NCBI GenBank assembly: GCA_945872195.1
Contig: CAMBZO010000004.1
Coordinates: forward strand, 1 to 22,096
DNA from: Akkermansia muciniphila
GTDB taxonomy: Bacteria > Verrucomicrobiota > Verrucomicrobiia > Limisphaerales > SXTU01
Reading direction: 5' to 3'
DNA length: 22,096 bases
The notes under the pieces are model-generated. The model was not told the DNA's origin, searched no databases, and saw only the letters and a list, made by a program, of their open reading frames with translations. Shown one piece after another: positions 1-6,753 of this stretch. The number at the start of each line of letters is the position of its first letter. Position 1 is the first letter of the stretch. The position numbers and the translations under genes are program-made.

Positions 1-189
1 GTCAGGCGGGCACAGCATGGCGAAGAACGCTAGGTCGTCGCCGACCCGGCGTCCGTAATCCCGGCAGTCGTAAGAATGGGCTTCCGGTGCGAACACCGTG
101 GGATGTTGAGCTTCTGCATGGGGCCACTGTGCCATCCATAAACCCTGCGAACGCGCATTCTCTTTGGTTCCCGCAAAACACTTTTTCAC
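1..189 (-). CDS. Possible 5' part of an unrecognised gene, cut by the left edge
   Basis: On the minus strand a frame stays open from position 489 to the window edge. Possible starts are a GTG at 189 (MKKCFAG...) and an ATG at 135 (MAQWPHAEAQ...). The last 35 visible residues (HPTVFAPEAHSYDCRDYG and on to AMLCPPD) have ordinary protein composition. G or C at third codon positions rises to roughly 80% in the final 20 codons, which fits the coding style of the rest of the window. I recognise no family or motif. No clear ribosome binding site precedes either start. Other frames in the same stretch end in stops and look less protein-like. The sequence to the left of the window would settle whether it is a gene. 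Confidence 0.3.
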   Translation of the reverse strand, partial: MKKCFAGTKENARSQGLWMAQWPHAEAQHPTVFAPEAHSYDCRDYGRRVGDDLAFFAMLCPPD

Positions 190-604
190 AGAAATGCAAC
201 CGATCGAGAAAATGGACCCAAGCACTCCAGACGCGCATACCCCCGGCACCCCCCAAGAGTAGCCCCGCCACCTAGCCTGCCGCTGGTGAGTCGCCGTTTG
301 CCCAGAGTGCCGCCACTTGCTTGAAGCCTCGCTGGATTTCGCTCCCCGCAGGCGCGGCGAACCACCACAGGCAAATCCTAAAGGTGCTCCGCCGACGAGT
401 GCGGCAAGCGATTTGCCGATGGAATGGCAAATCAGGCCGCGCAGAGCCTCAATTTGGATTTGCCACAAGATTTGCCAGAATCGTGCTTTTCACGTCTTCG
501 CGCTTCTCCGCGTTGCATCTGGCTACATTCAACCCGAAAACGGAGCGAGGCGAATTTAAGCCTTATTCCATAGGGTTTTGATGCGTTTCCTTGGGCTTTT
601 GAAG
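190..604. other. Intergenic stretch downstream of the tRNA, no gene recognised
   Basis: About 400 bases between the tRNA 3' end and the possible partial gene at the left edge. Short open frames exist on both strands, but none has a recognisable motif, a plausible ribosome site or consistent codon bias. The stretch is more AT-rich than the rest of the window, mainly between 440 and 600. Its only clear structure is the GATTTGCC motif cluster at 370-480, listed separately. It contains no obvious tRNA-end duplication that would mark an integrated element. Confidence 0.5.
370..480. repeat. Cluster of five GATTTGCC motifs in both orientations
   Basis: The 8-mer GATTTGCC occurs at 410-417, 457-464 and 469-476. 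Its reverse complement GGCAAATC occurs at 370-377 and 426-433. The copies at 410-417 and 426-433 form a perfect 8-bp hairpin with an 8-base loop. The copies at 457 and 469 belong to two adjacent, nearly identical 12-mers (GATTTGCCACAA and GATTTGCCAGAA). Five copies in about 110 bases is far beyond chance. The function is unknown. It could be a degenerate small repeat element or a cluster of protein-binding sites. Confidence 0.6.
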
Positions 605-679
<75 letters not shown>

Positions 680-743
680 ATGGGCACCGCTGCGGTGCGC
701 CGGGAGGAAATACTACGGTCACGCGCGGACGCCAAATACATTT

Positions 744-1511
744 TCAGCGGCGCTTGGCCTTGCGCGGCTTGCTGACTGGTTTGCGATTCGGCTTTTTGGC
801 AGTGCGTTTCGCCTTTGCGAGTTGGGTTGTTTTGGACTTCGAGGCGCGGGTAGCTGGCTTGGACTTCTGAGGCTTTGCCTTCCTGAGCTTGGGTTTCGTG
901 GCCTTCGCGGGTTTGGCAACGGGCTTGCCCTTGGCAACGGGTTTAACCTTGGCAACGGGTTTAACCTTGGCAACGGGTTTGGCCTTGGCAACGGGTTTGG
1001 CCTGGGGCGGCGGCGGGTTGAGATAGTATTTCCAGACCAACCGGAACGCGTCCGCGAAGTCGCGAGGGCGCTCGGCCATCCAGCGGTTGACGTGGTCGGG
1101 CTTGAAGAATGCGCCGCACTCCACCTCATCAGGGTTCAGGCGGAAGGGGCCGTTGAACTCGGAGCGATACACCCACACGAACTCTTGGCCGGTCTGAGCG
1201 CAGGCATCGATTTTTAAAAGCCGTTTCGGGGTGCGCTTCAAAAACAGGCCGATCTCCTCCCGCGTCTCGCGCACGGCGCAGGCGTCGTAGGTCTCGCCGG
1301 AGTTCACATGCCCGGAGGAGCTGGAGTCCCACGCGCCGGGGAAGGTGTCTTTTTTGAACGAACGCTTCTGTAGATAAACCTCGCCACGCTCGTTGACGAC
1401 GAGCACGTGGACAGCCCGGTGTTTTACGCCGCGCCGGTGAACCTCCTGCCGGGTCTGCTTGCCGATGACCCGGTCGCGGTCGTCCACGATGTCGAAAATC
1501 TCTTCACTCAT
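744..1511 (-). CDS. NUDIX hydrolase (YfcD/Idi-like) with a lysine-rich C-terminal tail
   Basis: The start is ATG at 1511, whose ATGA overlaps the rsmA stop; an upstream in-frame start at 1529 would lie inside rsmA. The product is 255 residues. Residues 1-160 form a NUDIX domain. The box spans residues 67-89 and matches the consensus G-x5-E-x7-RE-x2-EE-x-G (G67, E73, R81-E82, E85-E86, G88). The opening pattern EEIFDIVDDRDRVIG resembles the YfcD-type hydrolases related to isopentenyl-diphosphate isomerase. The substrate cannot be told from sequence but should be a nucleoside or other diphosphate. From about residue 171 the protein becomes a highly basic Lys/Ala/Pro tail with a six-residue repeat of the form KPVAKx, like histone H1-like or AlgP-like tails. 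That tail is unusual for a NUDIX enzyme and suggests nucleic-acid or ribosome association (inference). It is the last gene of the queE-aminotransferase-rsmA-NUDIX operon. Confidence 0.9.
   Translation of the reverse strand: MSEEIFDIVDDRDRVIGKQTRQEVHRRGVKHRAVHVLVVNERGEVYLQKRSFKKDTFPGAWDSSSSGHVNSGETYDACAVRETREEIGLFLKRTPKRLLKIDACAQTGQEFVWVYRSEFNGPFRLNPDEVECGAFFKPDHVNRWMAERPRDFADAFRLVWKYYLNPPPPQAKPVAKAKPVAKVKPVAKVKPVAKGKPVAKPAKATKPKLRKAKPQKSKPATRASKSKTTQLAKAKRTAKKPNRKPVSKPRKAKRR
913..1002. repeat. Five tandem copies of an 18-bp repeat encoding a KPVAKx tail
   Basis: Five adjacent 18-bp units begin at 913, 931, 949, 967 and 985. Each starts TTGGCAACGGG on the plus strand and ends in TTTAACC, TTTGGCC or CTTGCCC. 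Because 18 is a multiple of three, the tract encodes six-residue repeats (KPVAK plus one variable residue) in the NUDIX C-terminal tail. Units 2 and 3 are identical, as are units 4 and 5, so the copy number probably changed recently by slippage or unequal recombination. Confidence 0.9.
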
Positions 1512-2389
1512 TCGGCCATCAGTCTGCAAAGTTCCGTGAACACTTCCAAGCTAACCTTTTCCGCCCGCTCTTGCGGAGAGATGGCCAGTTTAGCGAAGCA
1601 GGCGTGGAGCTTCTCCTCAGGCCACTCGGTCTTGAGCAGTTTGAGCATCATCTTCCGGCGCTGGGAAAAGGCGCGCTTGACGAGGCGGACGAAGAGCTTG
1701 GTCTGCCTGTCGTCGAGCGGAGGCGGATCGCGGCGCGTCAGCGTGAGGCAGGCGGATTCCACGTCCGGCGCGGGGAAGAAGCATGACGCGGGGATTTTGA
1801 AAAGGGCCCCAGGGCGGTAGTGAAGTCCGATCAGCAGCGTGAGGAGGCCGTAGCTGTCCGTGTCGCTTGCGGCGACGATGCGCTGGGCAACTTCGAGTTG
1901 GAGCGTGACCACCATGCGCTCGGGGCCGTGTGGGTGGAGCGCCAGTTCGACGAGGATGGGCGAGGCGACAGAGTAGGGGAGGTTGGCGACAAGCTTCCAC
2001 CGGGCAGCTGCCGGCGACTTGCCGTCGCCGTCTTCCGGGATTGGCACATCCATCGGCGACTGCACGTCGCCGGCACGGCGTTGGAGGAAATCCAACGCGT
2101 CGTCGTGCAGGAGCGTGAGGTTCGACTGCTTGGCGAAGTGCTCGCGGAGGAATGTGGTGAGGCGCGAGTCCTTCTCAATCGCCAGAACGGTCGCGCCGCT
2201 GGCGAGCAGCAACTCCGTCAGCGGACCGAGGCCGGGGCCGATTTCGAGAACCTTGTCCGTGGCAGACAACTCCGCTGCCGCGACGATGCGCCGCAGTTGG
2301 TTGGCATCGTGCAGGAAGTTTTGACCGAGCGACTTCGTGAGCTGGAGGTCGCGCGCCTTCAGGATTTCCCGCATCTCTGTGAGTGTCAT
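1508..2389 (-). CDS. rsmA: 16S rRNA (adenine(1518)-N6/adenine(1519)-N6)-dimethyltransferase
   Basis: The 293-residue product dimethylates two adjacent adenosines in the 3'-terminal helix of 16S rRNA, using S-adenosylmethionine, late in 30S assembly. Family motifs are all present: the N-terminal SLGQNFL (residues 20-26), the SAM-binding EIGPGLGPLT (49-58), an acidic residue after the second strand (E72), and the catalytic motif NLPYSVASP (136-144). The C-terminal part with AFSQRRKMM is typical of KsgA/RsmA. Residues about 106-129 are an extra segment between the DALDFL strand and the NLPY strand; it is encoded by a nested palindrome described separately. The ATG at 2389 overlaps the stop of the upstream aminotransferase (ATGA). 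The stop overlaps the NUDIX start in the same way, so translational coupling is likely. Confidence 0.95.
   Translation of the reverse strand: MTLTEMREILKARDLQLTKSLGQNFLHDANQLRRIVAAAELSATDKVLEIGPGLGPLTELLLASGATVLAIEKDSRLTTFLREHFAKQSNLTLLHDDALDFLQRRAGDVQSPMDVPIPEDGDGKSPAAARWKLVANLPYSVASPILVELALHPHGPERMVVTLQLEVAQRIVAASDTDSYGLLTLLIGLHYRPGALFKIPASCFFPAPDVESACLTLTRRDPPPLDDRQTKLFVRLVKRAFSQRRKMMLKLLKTEWPEEKLHACFAKLAISPQERAEKVSLEVFTELCRLMAE
2009..2075. repeat. Nested palindromic element inserted in frame in rsmA
   Basis: A 10-bp arm TGCCGGCGAC (2009-2018) is matched perfectly by GTCGCCGGCA (2066-2075). Inside it, GTCGCCG (2024-2030) is matched by CGGCGAC (2054-2060). The core CGGCGAC/GTCGCCG therefore occurs four times in alternating orientation. 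The segment encodes the peptide AGDVQSPMDVPIPEDGDGKS and a few following residues. RsmA family members normally have a short turn there, between the strand ending DALDF and the NLPY strand. The element stays open in the rsmA frame. The design (palindromic, under 100 bp, in frame, in a surface loop) is like the Rickettsia palindromic elements, though the sequence is unrelated. Confidence 0.7.
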
Positions 2390-3741
2390 GGCAGGGCGGC
2401 GACTTCGTCCGCGAGTGCGGCCACGGCTCGCCGCAGGTCGCGCTGGGAGATGGTGAGCGGCGGGGTGAAGCCGATGACGTTGGCGTGCTCGCCCTCGGGC
2501 AGCAGGACGAAGCCGCGGTGCAGCAGGCGCTTGATGATGCCGAGCGACTCCGCCGTGGCTGGCGACCCATCGGCCCGCACCAACTCAACGCCCGCCATCA
2601 ACCCCACACCAACCGGGCGGCACACAGCTTTAAACTTTGAACTTTGAATTTTGGACAACTCCCCCGCCAGCCACTCGCCCATCCGCGCGCTTCGCTCCAC
2701 GAGTTTCAACCGCCGAACCTCCGCGAGGTTCGCCAGAGCCATTGCGCAGCCGACGGGGTGGCCGAGGAAGGTGCTGGTGTGAATCGCCTCGCCGGTCGAG
2801 ACCGGCCACGCCGCGTCCATCACCTCCGCGCGACCCACGCAAGCGGACAGCGGGAAGCCGCCGGTGAGCGCCTTGCCGAGGCAGATCACATCCGGCACCA
2901 CAGCCCTGTGCTCACAGGCGAACCATTTCCCTGTGCGACCGAAGCCGGTGTAAATCTCGTCGAGGATGAGCAGGGCCCCGTGTTCGTCGCAGAGTTGGCG
3001 CAGCAGCGGCAGAAAGCCCGGTGGCGGGACGCGGATGCCGCCGCGCGCTTGAATGGGTTCAACGAGAATTGCGCCGACTTCGCCGCGCCGGAGAAGCTTC
3101 GTAGCCGCCGAGGCAAGGAGCCGGAGCTGTTCGGCCCCCGTTGCGTTCCGCCTCCTCACCTCAGCGCCTACGGGGAACGGTAGGAAGTGGCCGAACTCCC
3201 GAAGTTGCGTCCGGAACGGACTGCGGAAGTGCTCGCGGTGCGTGACGTTGAGCGCACCGTAGCCCAGCCCGTGATAGGCACCTTCGAAGGCGATGACGCC
3301 GTGCCTGCCGGTCGCGAGCGCCGCCGTCTTCAGCGCCGCTTCCACAGCCTCGAAGCCGGAGTTGCAGAAGATGGTTTTGCCGGTGAAACGGTTTCCTTTT
3401 GCCTTCTGCACGCCCCACCGCTCAAACGTCAACCGCGACAACTCCCGCGCCAGTTCCGCCTTCAGTGGATGCGGATGCACATCGCCCATCGCGTGCAGCA
3501 ACGTGGCCATCTGCCGCTGGCCGGCACGGACCACTCGCGGGTTCGCGTGGCCCGCCGCCGCCACGCCAAACGCAGCGGTGAGGTCGAGATACTTGCGGCC
3601 TTCCGCGTCCCAGACGTTCACGCCGCGCGCACGTGTCCAGACGATGGGCCACGAGCCGTCCGCCTCCATGAAGGTCACGTTGCGCGACTCATGGGTGCGG
3701 AGCAGGGCGAGCGTTTTCTCGGTGTTCAATCCGTGTTTCAT
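2386..3741 (-). CDS. Class III PLP-dependent aminotransferase
   Basis: The product has 451 residues, the usual length for the ornithine/acetylornithine/GABA/diaminobutyrate group. Visible landmarks are VWDAEGRKYLDLTAAFGVAA (about 43-62), the cofactor-binding NSGFEAVEAALK (127-138), EGAYHGLGYGALNVT (153-167), and the LILDEIYTGFGRTG stretch with Asp261 for the pyridine nitrogen. The Schiff-base lysine Lys290 lies in LGKALTGGFPLSA. The amino donor cannot be told; an aspartate- or ornithine-type aminotransferase is possible. The start ATG at 3741 lies 18 bp after the queE stop, and the stop overlaps the rsmA start. Its first codons sit in a short repeat-like stretch (CACGGATGAAACACGGATTG on the coding strand), so the exact start is less certain. 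Residues about 365-371 (IQSSKFK) come from a 7-bp-period repeat tract. Confidence 0.88.
   Translation of the reverse strand: MKHGLNTEKTLALLRTHESRNVTFMEADGSWPIVWTRARGVNVWDAEGRKYLDLTAAFGVAAAGHANPRVVRAGQRQMATLLHAMGDVHPHPLKAELARELSRLTFERWGVQKAKGNRFTGKTIFCNSGFEAVEAALKTAALATGRHGVIAFEGAYHGLGYGALNVTHREHFRSPFRTQLREFGHFLPFPVGAEVRRRNATGAEQLRLLASAATKLLRRGEVGAILVEPIQARGGIRVPPPGFLPLLRQLCDEHGALLILDEIYTGFGRTGKWFACEHRAVVPDVICLGKALTGGFPLSACVGRAEVMDAAWPVSTGEAIHTSTFLGHPVGCAMALANLAEVRRLKLVERSARMGEWLAGELSKIQSSKFKAVCRPVGVGLMAGVELVRADGSPATAESLGIIKRLLHRGFVLLPEGEHANVIGFTPPLTISQRDLRRAVAALADEVAALP
2633..2653. repeat. 7-bp-period repeat inside the aminotransferase gene
   Basis: Three consecutive heptamers AACTTTG (2633-2639), AACTTTG (2640-2646) and AATTTTG (2647-2653) lie in the aminotransferase coding sequence. 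The tract is strikingly AT-rich in a GC-rich gene. On the coding strand it encodes IQSSKFK at about residues 365-371, between the helix ending LAGELSK and the strand ending in GVGLMAGVEL. The frame is kept. It looks like a short inserted tract in a surface loop rather than ancestral sequence. Confidence 0.8.
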
Positions 3742-3759
3742 CCGTGGCTTAAATTGAGT

Positions 3760-4497
3760 TCAGACCCCGCGCTGGTCCGGTGCCCAGACAAGCTTGTGCA
3801 TCTGCAACTGGAAGCGCACCGGCAGCGCGTCGGCGATGATGCGCTCGACCAAGTCCAGCCGCGCGATGGGCGTCTGGCCTGCGGGCACGGGTTTCAATAC
3901 CTTGTCCTGCTGGTGCGGTTGCAACGGCGTGACCCATGAGAGGAGCAGGGGGCAAAGGGCGGCGAGGGCGTGCTTCGCGATTTGCTCCTTCGCCCACTCG
4001 TAGTCCTGCACGGTGCCGATGACGAACTTGATTTCGTCGGTGGCCTTGAGGTGGGCGAGGTTCTCCCAGCGGTTGCGGGCGACCTCGCCGCTGCTAGGGC
4101 ACTTCAAATCCATTATGCGCCGCACACGCGCGTCCACCGGCGCGATGTCCAGCGCGCCACTAGTCTCAAGCAATACGGTGAAGCCCGCGTCGCAGAGTCG
4201 CTGCATCAGCGGGAGCGAGTTGGGCTGAAGCAACGGCTCCCCGCCCGTCAACTCGACGAGCGGAAGACGCTGACCGCTGGCCGCTGACCGCTGATAGCTC
4301 TCCGCCAGTCGTTCCACCTCCGTCATGATGTCCTCCAGCGAGCGCCGCTTTCCCTCGGTGAACGCATACGCAGTGTCGCAATACGAGCAGCGCAGGTTGC
4401 ACGCGGTGAGCCGGATGAAGACGCACGGCAGCCCGGCAAAGGTGCTCTCCCCTTGCAGGCTCAGGTAAATCTCATTGACGACGAGGCTCTCAGACAC
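3760..4497 (-). CDS. queE: 7-carboxy-7-deazaguanine synthase (radical SAM)
   Basis: The 245-residue product converts 6-carboxytetrahydropterin to 7-carboxy-7-deazaguanine, the step that builds the deazapurine ring for queuosine in tRNA. It carries the radical-SAM cluster motif Cys33-x3-Cys37-x2-Cys40 (CNLRCSYCD). The N terminus VNEIYLSLQGEST is characteristic of QueE, and VELTGGEPLLQ (81-91) is the SAM-binding GGE motif. The start codon is GTG; no ATG is available upstream in frame. Residues about 68-77 (YQRSAASGQR) are encoded by a 7-bp-period repeat and look inserted just before the LVELTGGEP strand. It is the first gene of a four-gene minus-strand operon. No other queuosine gene (queC, queD or queF) lies in the window. 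Confidence 0.93.
   Translation of the reverse strand: MSESLVVNEIYLSLQGESTFAGLPCVFIRLTACNLRCSYCDTAYAFTEGKRRSLEDIMTEVERLAESYQRSAASGQRLPLVELTGGEPLLQPNSLPLMQRLCDAGFTVLLETSGALDIAPVDARVRRIMDLKCPSSGEVARNRWENLAHLKATDEIKFVIGTVQDYEWAKEQIAKHALAALCPLLLSWVTPLQPHQQDKVLKPVPAGQTPIARLDLVERIIADALPVRFQLQMHKLVWAPDQRGV
4268..4295. repeat. 7-bp-period repeat inside queE
   Basis: Four consecutive heptamers: CGCTGAC (4268-4274), CGCTGGC (4275-4281), CGCTGAC (4282-4288) and CGCTGAT (4289-4295). They encode YQRSAASGQR in the loop before the conserved GGE strand of QueE. The unit CGCTGGC also occurs twice in tandem just upstream of the NifS-type desulfurase (6729-6742), so related units recur in this genome. Confidence 0.82.
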
Positions 4498-4610
4498 GCG
4501 CGGACTGTAGCGGGCGGTGGTAGGGAAGGAAACGAGGAAGCGGGCTGATTTGGTCTGGGGCGGCTCTGCGAGTGAGAATTCGATGCAAGATCATCGCCCC
4601 TTCGCACCAC

Positions 4611-4631
4611 GCGCCATTTTCTAACTGGCGC
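4611..4631 (-). terminator. Hairpin immediately after the alpha/beta hydrolase gene
   Basis: GCGCCA (4611-4616) and TGGCGC (4626-4631) form a perfect 6-bp stem with a 9-base loop. The hairpin begins directly after the TGA stop of the minus-strand hydrolase gene. There is no following T-run, so it is a weak terminator or mRNA-stabilising hairpin rather than a classic intrinsic terminator. The rest of the 134-bp gap to queE shows nothing else that I can identify. Confidence 0.4.
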
Positions 4632-5537
4632 TCAACGAGTCGTCGCTTTGATCCCGCGCAGGTGCTGGTCGAACCAATCGGCGAATAAATGCAGGTCGTT
4701 GCCCAGATCGGGCCAGCCGTGGGCCTTGCCGGGGCGGTTGATCAGCTGCGCCGTCGCGCCCGCTGCTTTCGCCTTGTCCACAAAGGACTCTGCCTGCTGG
4801 TAGGGCACTAGTTTGTCCGCGTCCCCGTGGATGATGAGCGTCGGCGGCAGCTTCGGGGTGATAAACGTCACGGGAGAAATCTCGCGGCCCAATTGCTTTC
4901 GCCCCTCCTCCGTGTCAGAGCGCGGGCCGAAGGCGGCCTTGAAATTCTTGAGCGTGCCCACGCCCACGGCGTCCTCACCGGACTGGCCGTAGTTTAGGAA
5001 ATCCGTGGGCGGGAAGAAGCACGCCACAGTTTGCACGGCGCTGCTGGCGCGGTCCACGGGGTCCTTCGCGTCGGGCTTTCCGGGGCCGCCCTGCGTGCCC
5101 ATCGTGAGCGAGAGGTGGCCGCCCGCGCTTGCGCCGGAGATGCCGAACTTGTCCGGGTTCACGTCCCACTTCGCCGCGTTGTGCCGCACGTAGCGCACGG
5201 CGCGGTGGATGTCCGCCGTGACTTCCGGGATGGTGAACTTGGGCTGCGAACCATGCACCACGGCGAAGACCGTGTAGCCGCGGTCGAGGAACGGTTTGTA
5301 AAATCCGGGGTTGATGGACTCCTTCGAGGAGAACCAACCGCCGCTCACCATGTAGATCACCGCGCACCCGTTGTTCGTCTTTGCGGGCTGGAAGACATCC
5401 AGCGTCAGCGCCACGCCGAACTTGCGCCCGTAAATGATGTCCTCGGTGCGTTTGAACGTGACGTCCTGTGCGGGCAGGAGAGGCGCGGATGCGAAGAGGG
5501 CGAGTCCGACGGCGGCAAGTGTGAGGCGACGAGTCAT
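4632..5537 (-). CDS. Secreted alpha/beta hydrolase (esterase/lipase-like)
   Basis: The start is ATG at 5537, because MTRRLTLAAVGLALFASA followed by PLLPAQ is a textbook signal peptide with cleavage near residue 23. The open frame continues upstream, but that extension has no signal or homology features. The mature protein is an alpha/beta hydrolase of the BD-FAE/carboxylesterase type. The nucleophile is Ser137 in GISGASAGGH. The acid is Asp239 or Asp241 (IIHGDADKLVP) and the histidine is His273 (KAHGW). The oxyanion segment reads SGGWF where most members have HGGG or HGGW. It probably works in the periplasm on an ester such as an acetylated sugar; the substrate is unknown. It is divergent from holB, with 98 bp between the starts. 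Confidence 0.88.
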   Translation of the reverse strand: MTRRLTLAAVGLALFASAPLLPAQDVTFKRTEDIIYGRKFGVALTLDVFQPAKTNNGCAVIYMVSGGWFSSKESINPGFYKPFLDRGYTVFAVVHGSQPKFTIPEVTADIHRAVRYVRHNAAKWDVNPDKFGISGASAGGHLSLTMGTQGGPGKPDAKDPVDRASSAVQTVACFFPPTDFLNYGQSGEDAVGVGTLKNFKAAFGPRSDTEEGRKQLGREISPVTFITPKLPPTLIIHGDADKLVPYQQAESFVDKAKAAGATAQLINRPGKAHGWPDLGNDLHLFADWFDQHLRGIKATTR

Positions 5538-5635
5538 CTTGCGAGTGTATCGGCCAGCACTCCGGCGGGAAGTGGATTTCCCCGCGCCCCGACTTTCACC
5601 TCGCCAAATCGCGCGTGCCGCAGTCGAATCTCGGT

Positions 5636-6667
5636 ATGGCGTTCGCGGATTTTCCAACCCAGCAGCAGGCCGTCGCACTGCTCCAGCGCAGCCTGGAGCG
5701 CGGGCGGCTCGCGCACGCGTATCTGTTCACGGGCGACGACCTCGACGAGCTCGAAGCGATGGCGCGCACCCTGGCCAAGACGTTGAACTGCCAGAAGCCG
5801 CGCCGCGCGGGCAGCGCTGCGATGGACTCCTGCGACGCCTGCCTCGCGTGCCGGAAGATTGACCACGCCAACCACGCCGACGTGCAATGGATACGGCCCG
5901 AGATGAAGTCGCGGCAAATCAGCGTGGACCAAATCCGCGAGTTGATTCACACGGTCAACCTCAAGCCCGCCGAGGCCGAGTGGAAAGTCGCCGTCATCGT
6001 CGCAGCCGACCGGCTGAACACTCAGGCTGCGAACGCGTTTCTCAAGACGCTGGAGGAGCCGCCGGCGCGCAGCATCCTCATCCTGCTCACCGCCGAGCCA
6101 CAGCAATTGCTCGAGACGACCCTCTCGCGCTGCCTTCGGTTGAACTTCGCGGGCGGGGGCGGTGGTCGGAAGTTTGCGCCCGAACACGTCGCCTGGTTGC
6201 GGGACTTTGGTGCGCAGCTCACGGAGCCGAAGCAGAGCTTGCTCGGTCGTTACCGAGTGCTCGGCCAGTTGCTCGCCCGTCTTGCCGTATTGAAAGACGA
6301 AATCAAAGAGACGCTCACCGCCCGCTCGCCGCTCCAGCGTTACGCGGATGCCGACCCGAAGTTGCAGGAGAAGTGGGAAGAGGAGTTGGACGCCGCTATT
6401 GAGGCCGAATACCGCCGCCAGCGCGGCGAGCTGCTACTGACGCTCCACTGGTGGTTGCGCGATCTGTGGCTGGGCAAGTTGGGCGCGGATGCGGAACTGG
6501 CGGCGTTCCCCGAGTTGCGCAGCGCGGCAGAGACCGTGGGCGCGCGCGTCAGTGCTGCCGAGGCACTTGAAAACCTCCGGGTGATTGAGCAGACGCAGCG
6601 CCTGCTCCGCACCAACGTGCAGGAGGCGCTCGCCTTGGAAGTCGGCCTGTTGAAGCTCCGGCTGTGA
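5636..6667 (+). CDS. holB: DNA polymerase III subunit delta prime
   Basis: The start is ATG at 5636 (MAFADFPTQQQAV); a GTG at 5615 is in frame but less likely. The product has 343 residues. It is the non-ATPase subunit of the clamp loader. The N terminus QQQAVALLQRSLERGRLAHA is typical, and the place of the Walker A loop reads FTGDDLDELEA, without GKT, as expected for delta prime. Four cysteines at residues 52, 66, 69 and 72 (CDACLAC core) form the zinc module. The SRC motif (TTLSRC) follows the LKTLEEPP segment. The C-terminal third is helical, as in the clamp-loader collar. The nifS-type gene follows after 86 bp on the same strand. Confidence 0.9.
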   Translation: MAFADFPTQQQAVALLQRSLERGRLAHAYLFTGDDLDELEAMARTLAKTLNCQKPRRAGSAAMDSCDACLACRKIDHANHADVQWIRPEMKSRQISVDQIRELIHTVNLKPAEAEWKVAVIVAADRLNTQAANAFLKTLEEPPARSILILLTAEPQQLLETTLSRCLRLNFAGGGGGRKFAPEHVAWLRDFGAQLTEPKQSLLGRYRVLGQLLARLAVLKDEIKETLTARSPLQRYADADPKLQEKWEEELDAAIEAEYRRQRGELLLTLHWWLRDLWLGKLGADAELAAFPELRSAAETVGARVSAAEALENLRVIEQTQRLLRTNVQEALALEVGLLKLRL

Positions 6668-6753
6668 GCCGGACGCGCTGCGGAATCCACCCTTGCGCTT
6701 TGAGGCTTCATTCCTAGACTCGCCCTCCCGCTGGCCGCTGGCTGGCAATCCCG

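Noticed and set aside
681..699. Hairpin GCACCGC/GCGGTGC as an intrinsic terminator of the NUDIX gene
   Set aside because: It has a one-base centre, no T-run, and lies directly against the tRNA 5' end, so I could not support a terminator call.
913..1002. CRISPR-like array
   Set aside because: The units are directly adjacent 18-mers without spacers and lie in frame in a coding tail.
5538..5678. N-terminal extension of the alpha/beta hydrolase
   Set aside because: The extension would place 47 basic residues before a perfect signal peptide. The ATG at 5537 is the natural start.
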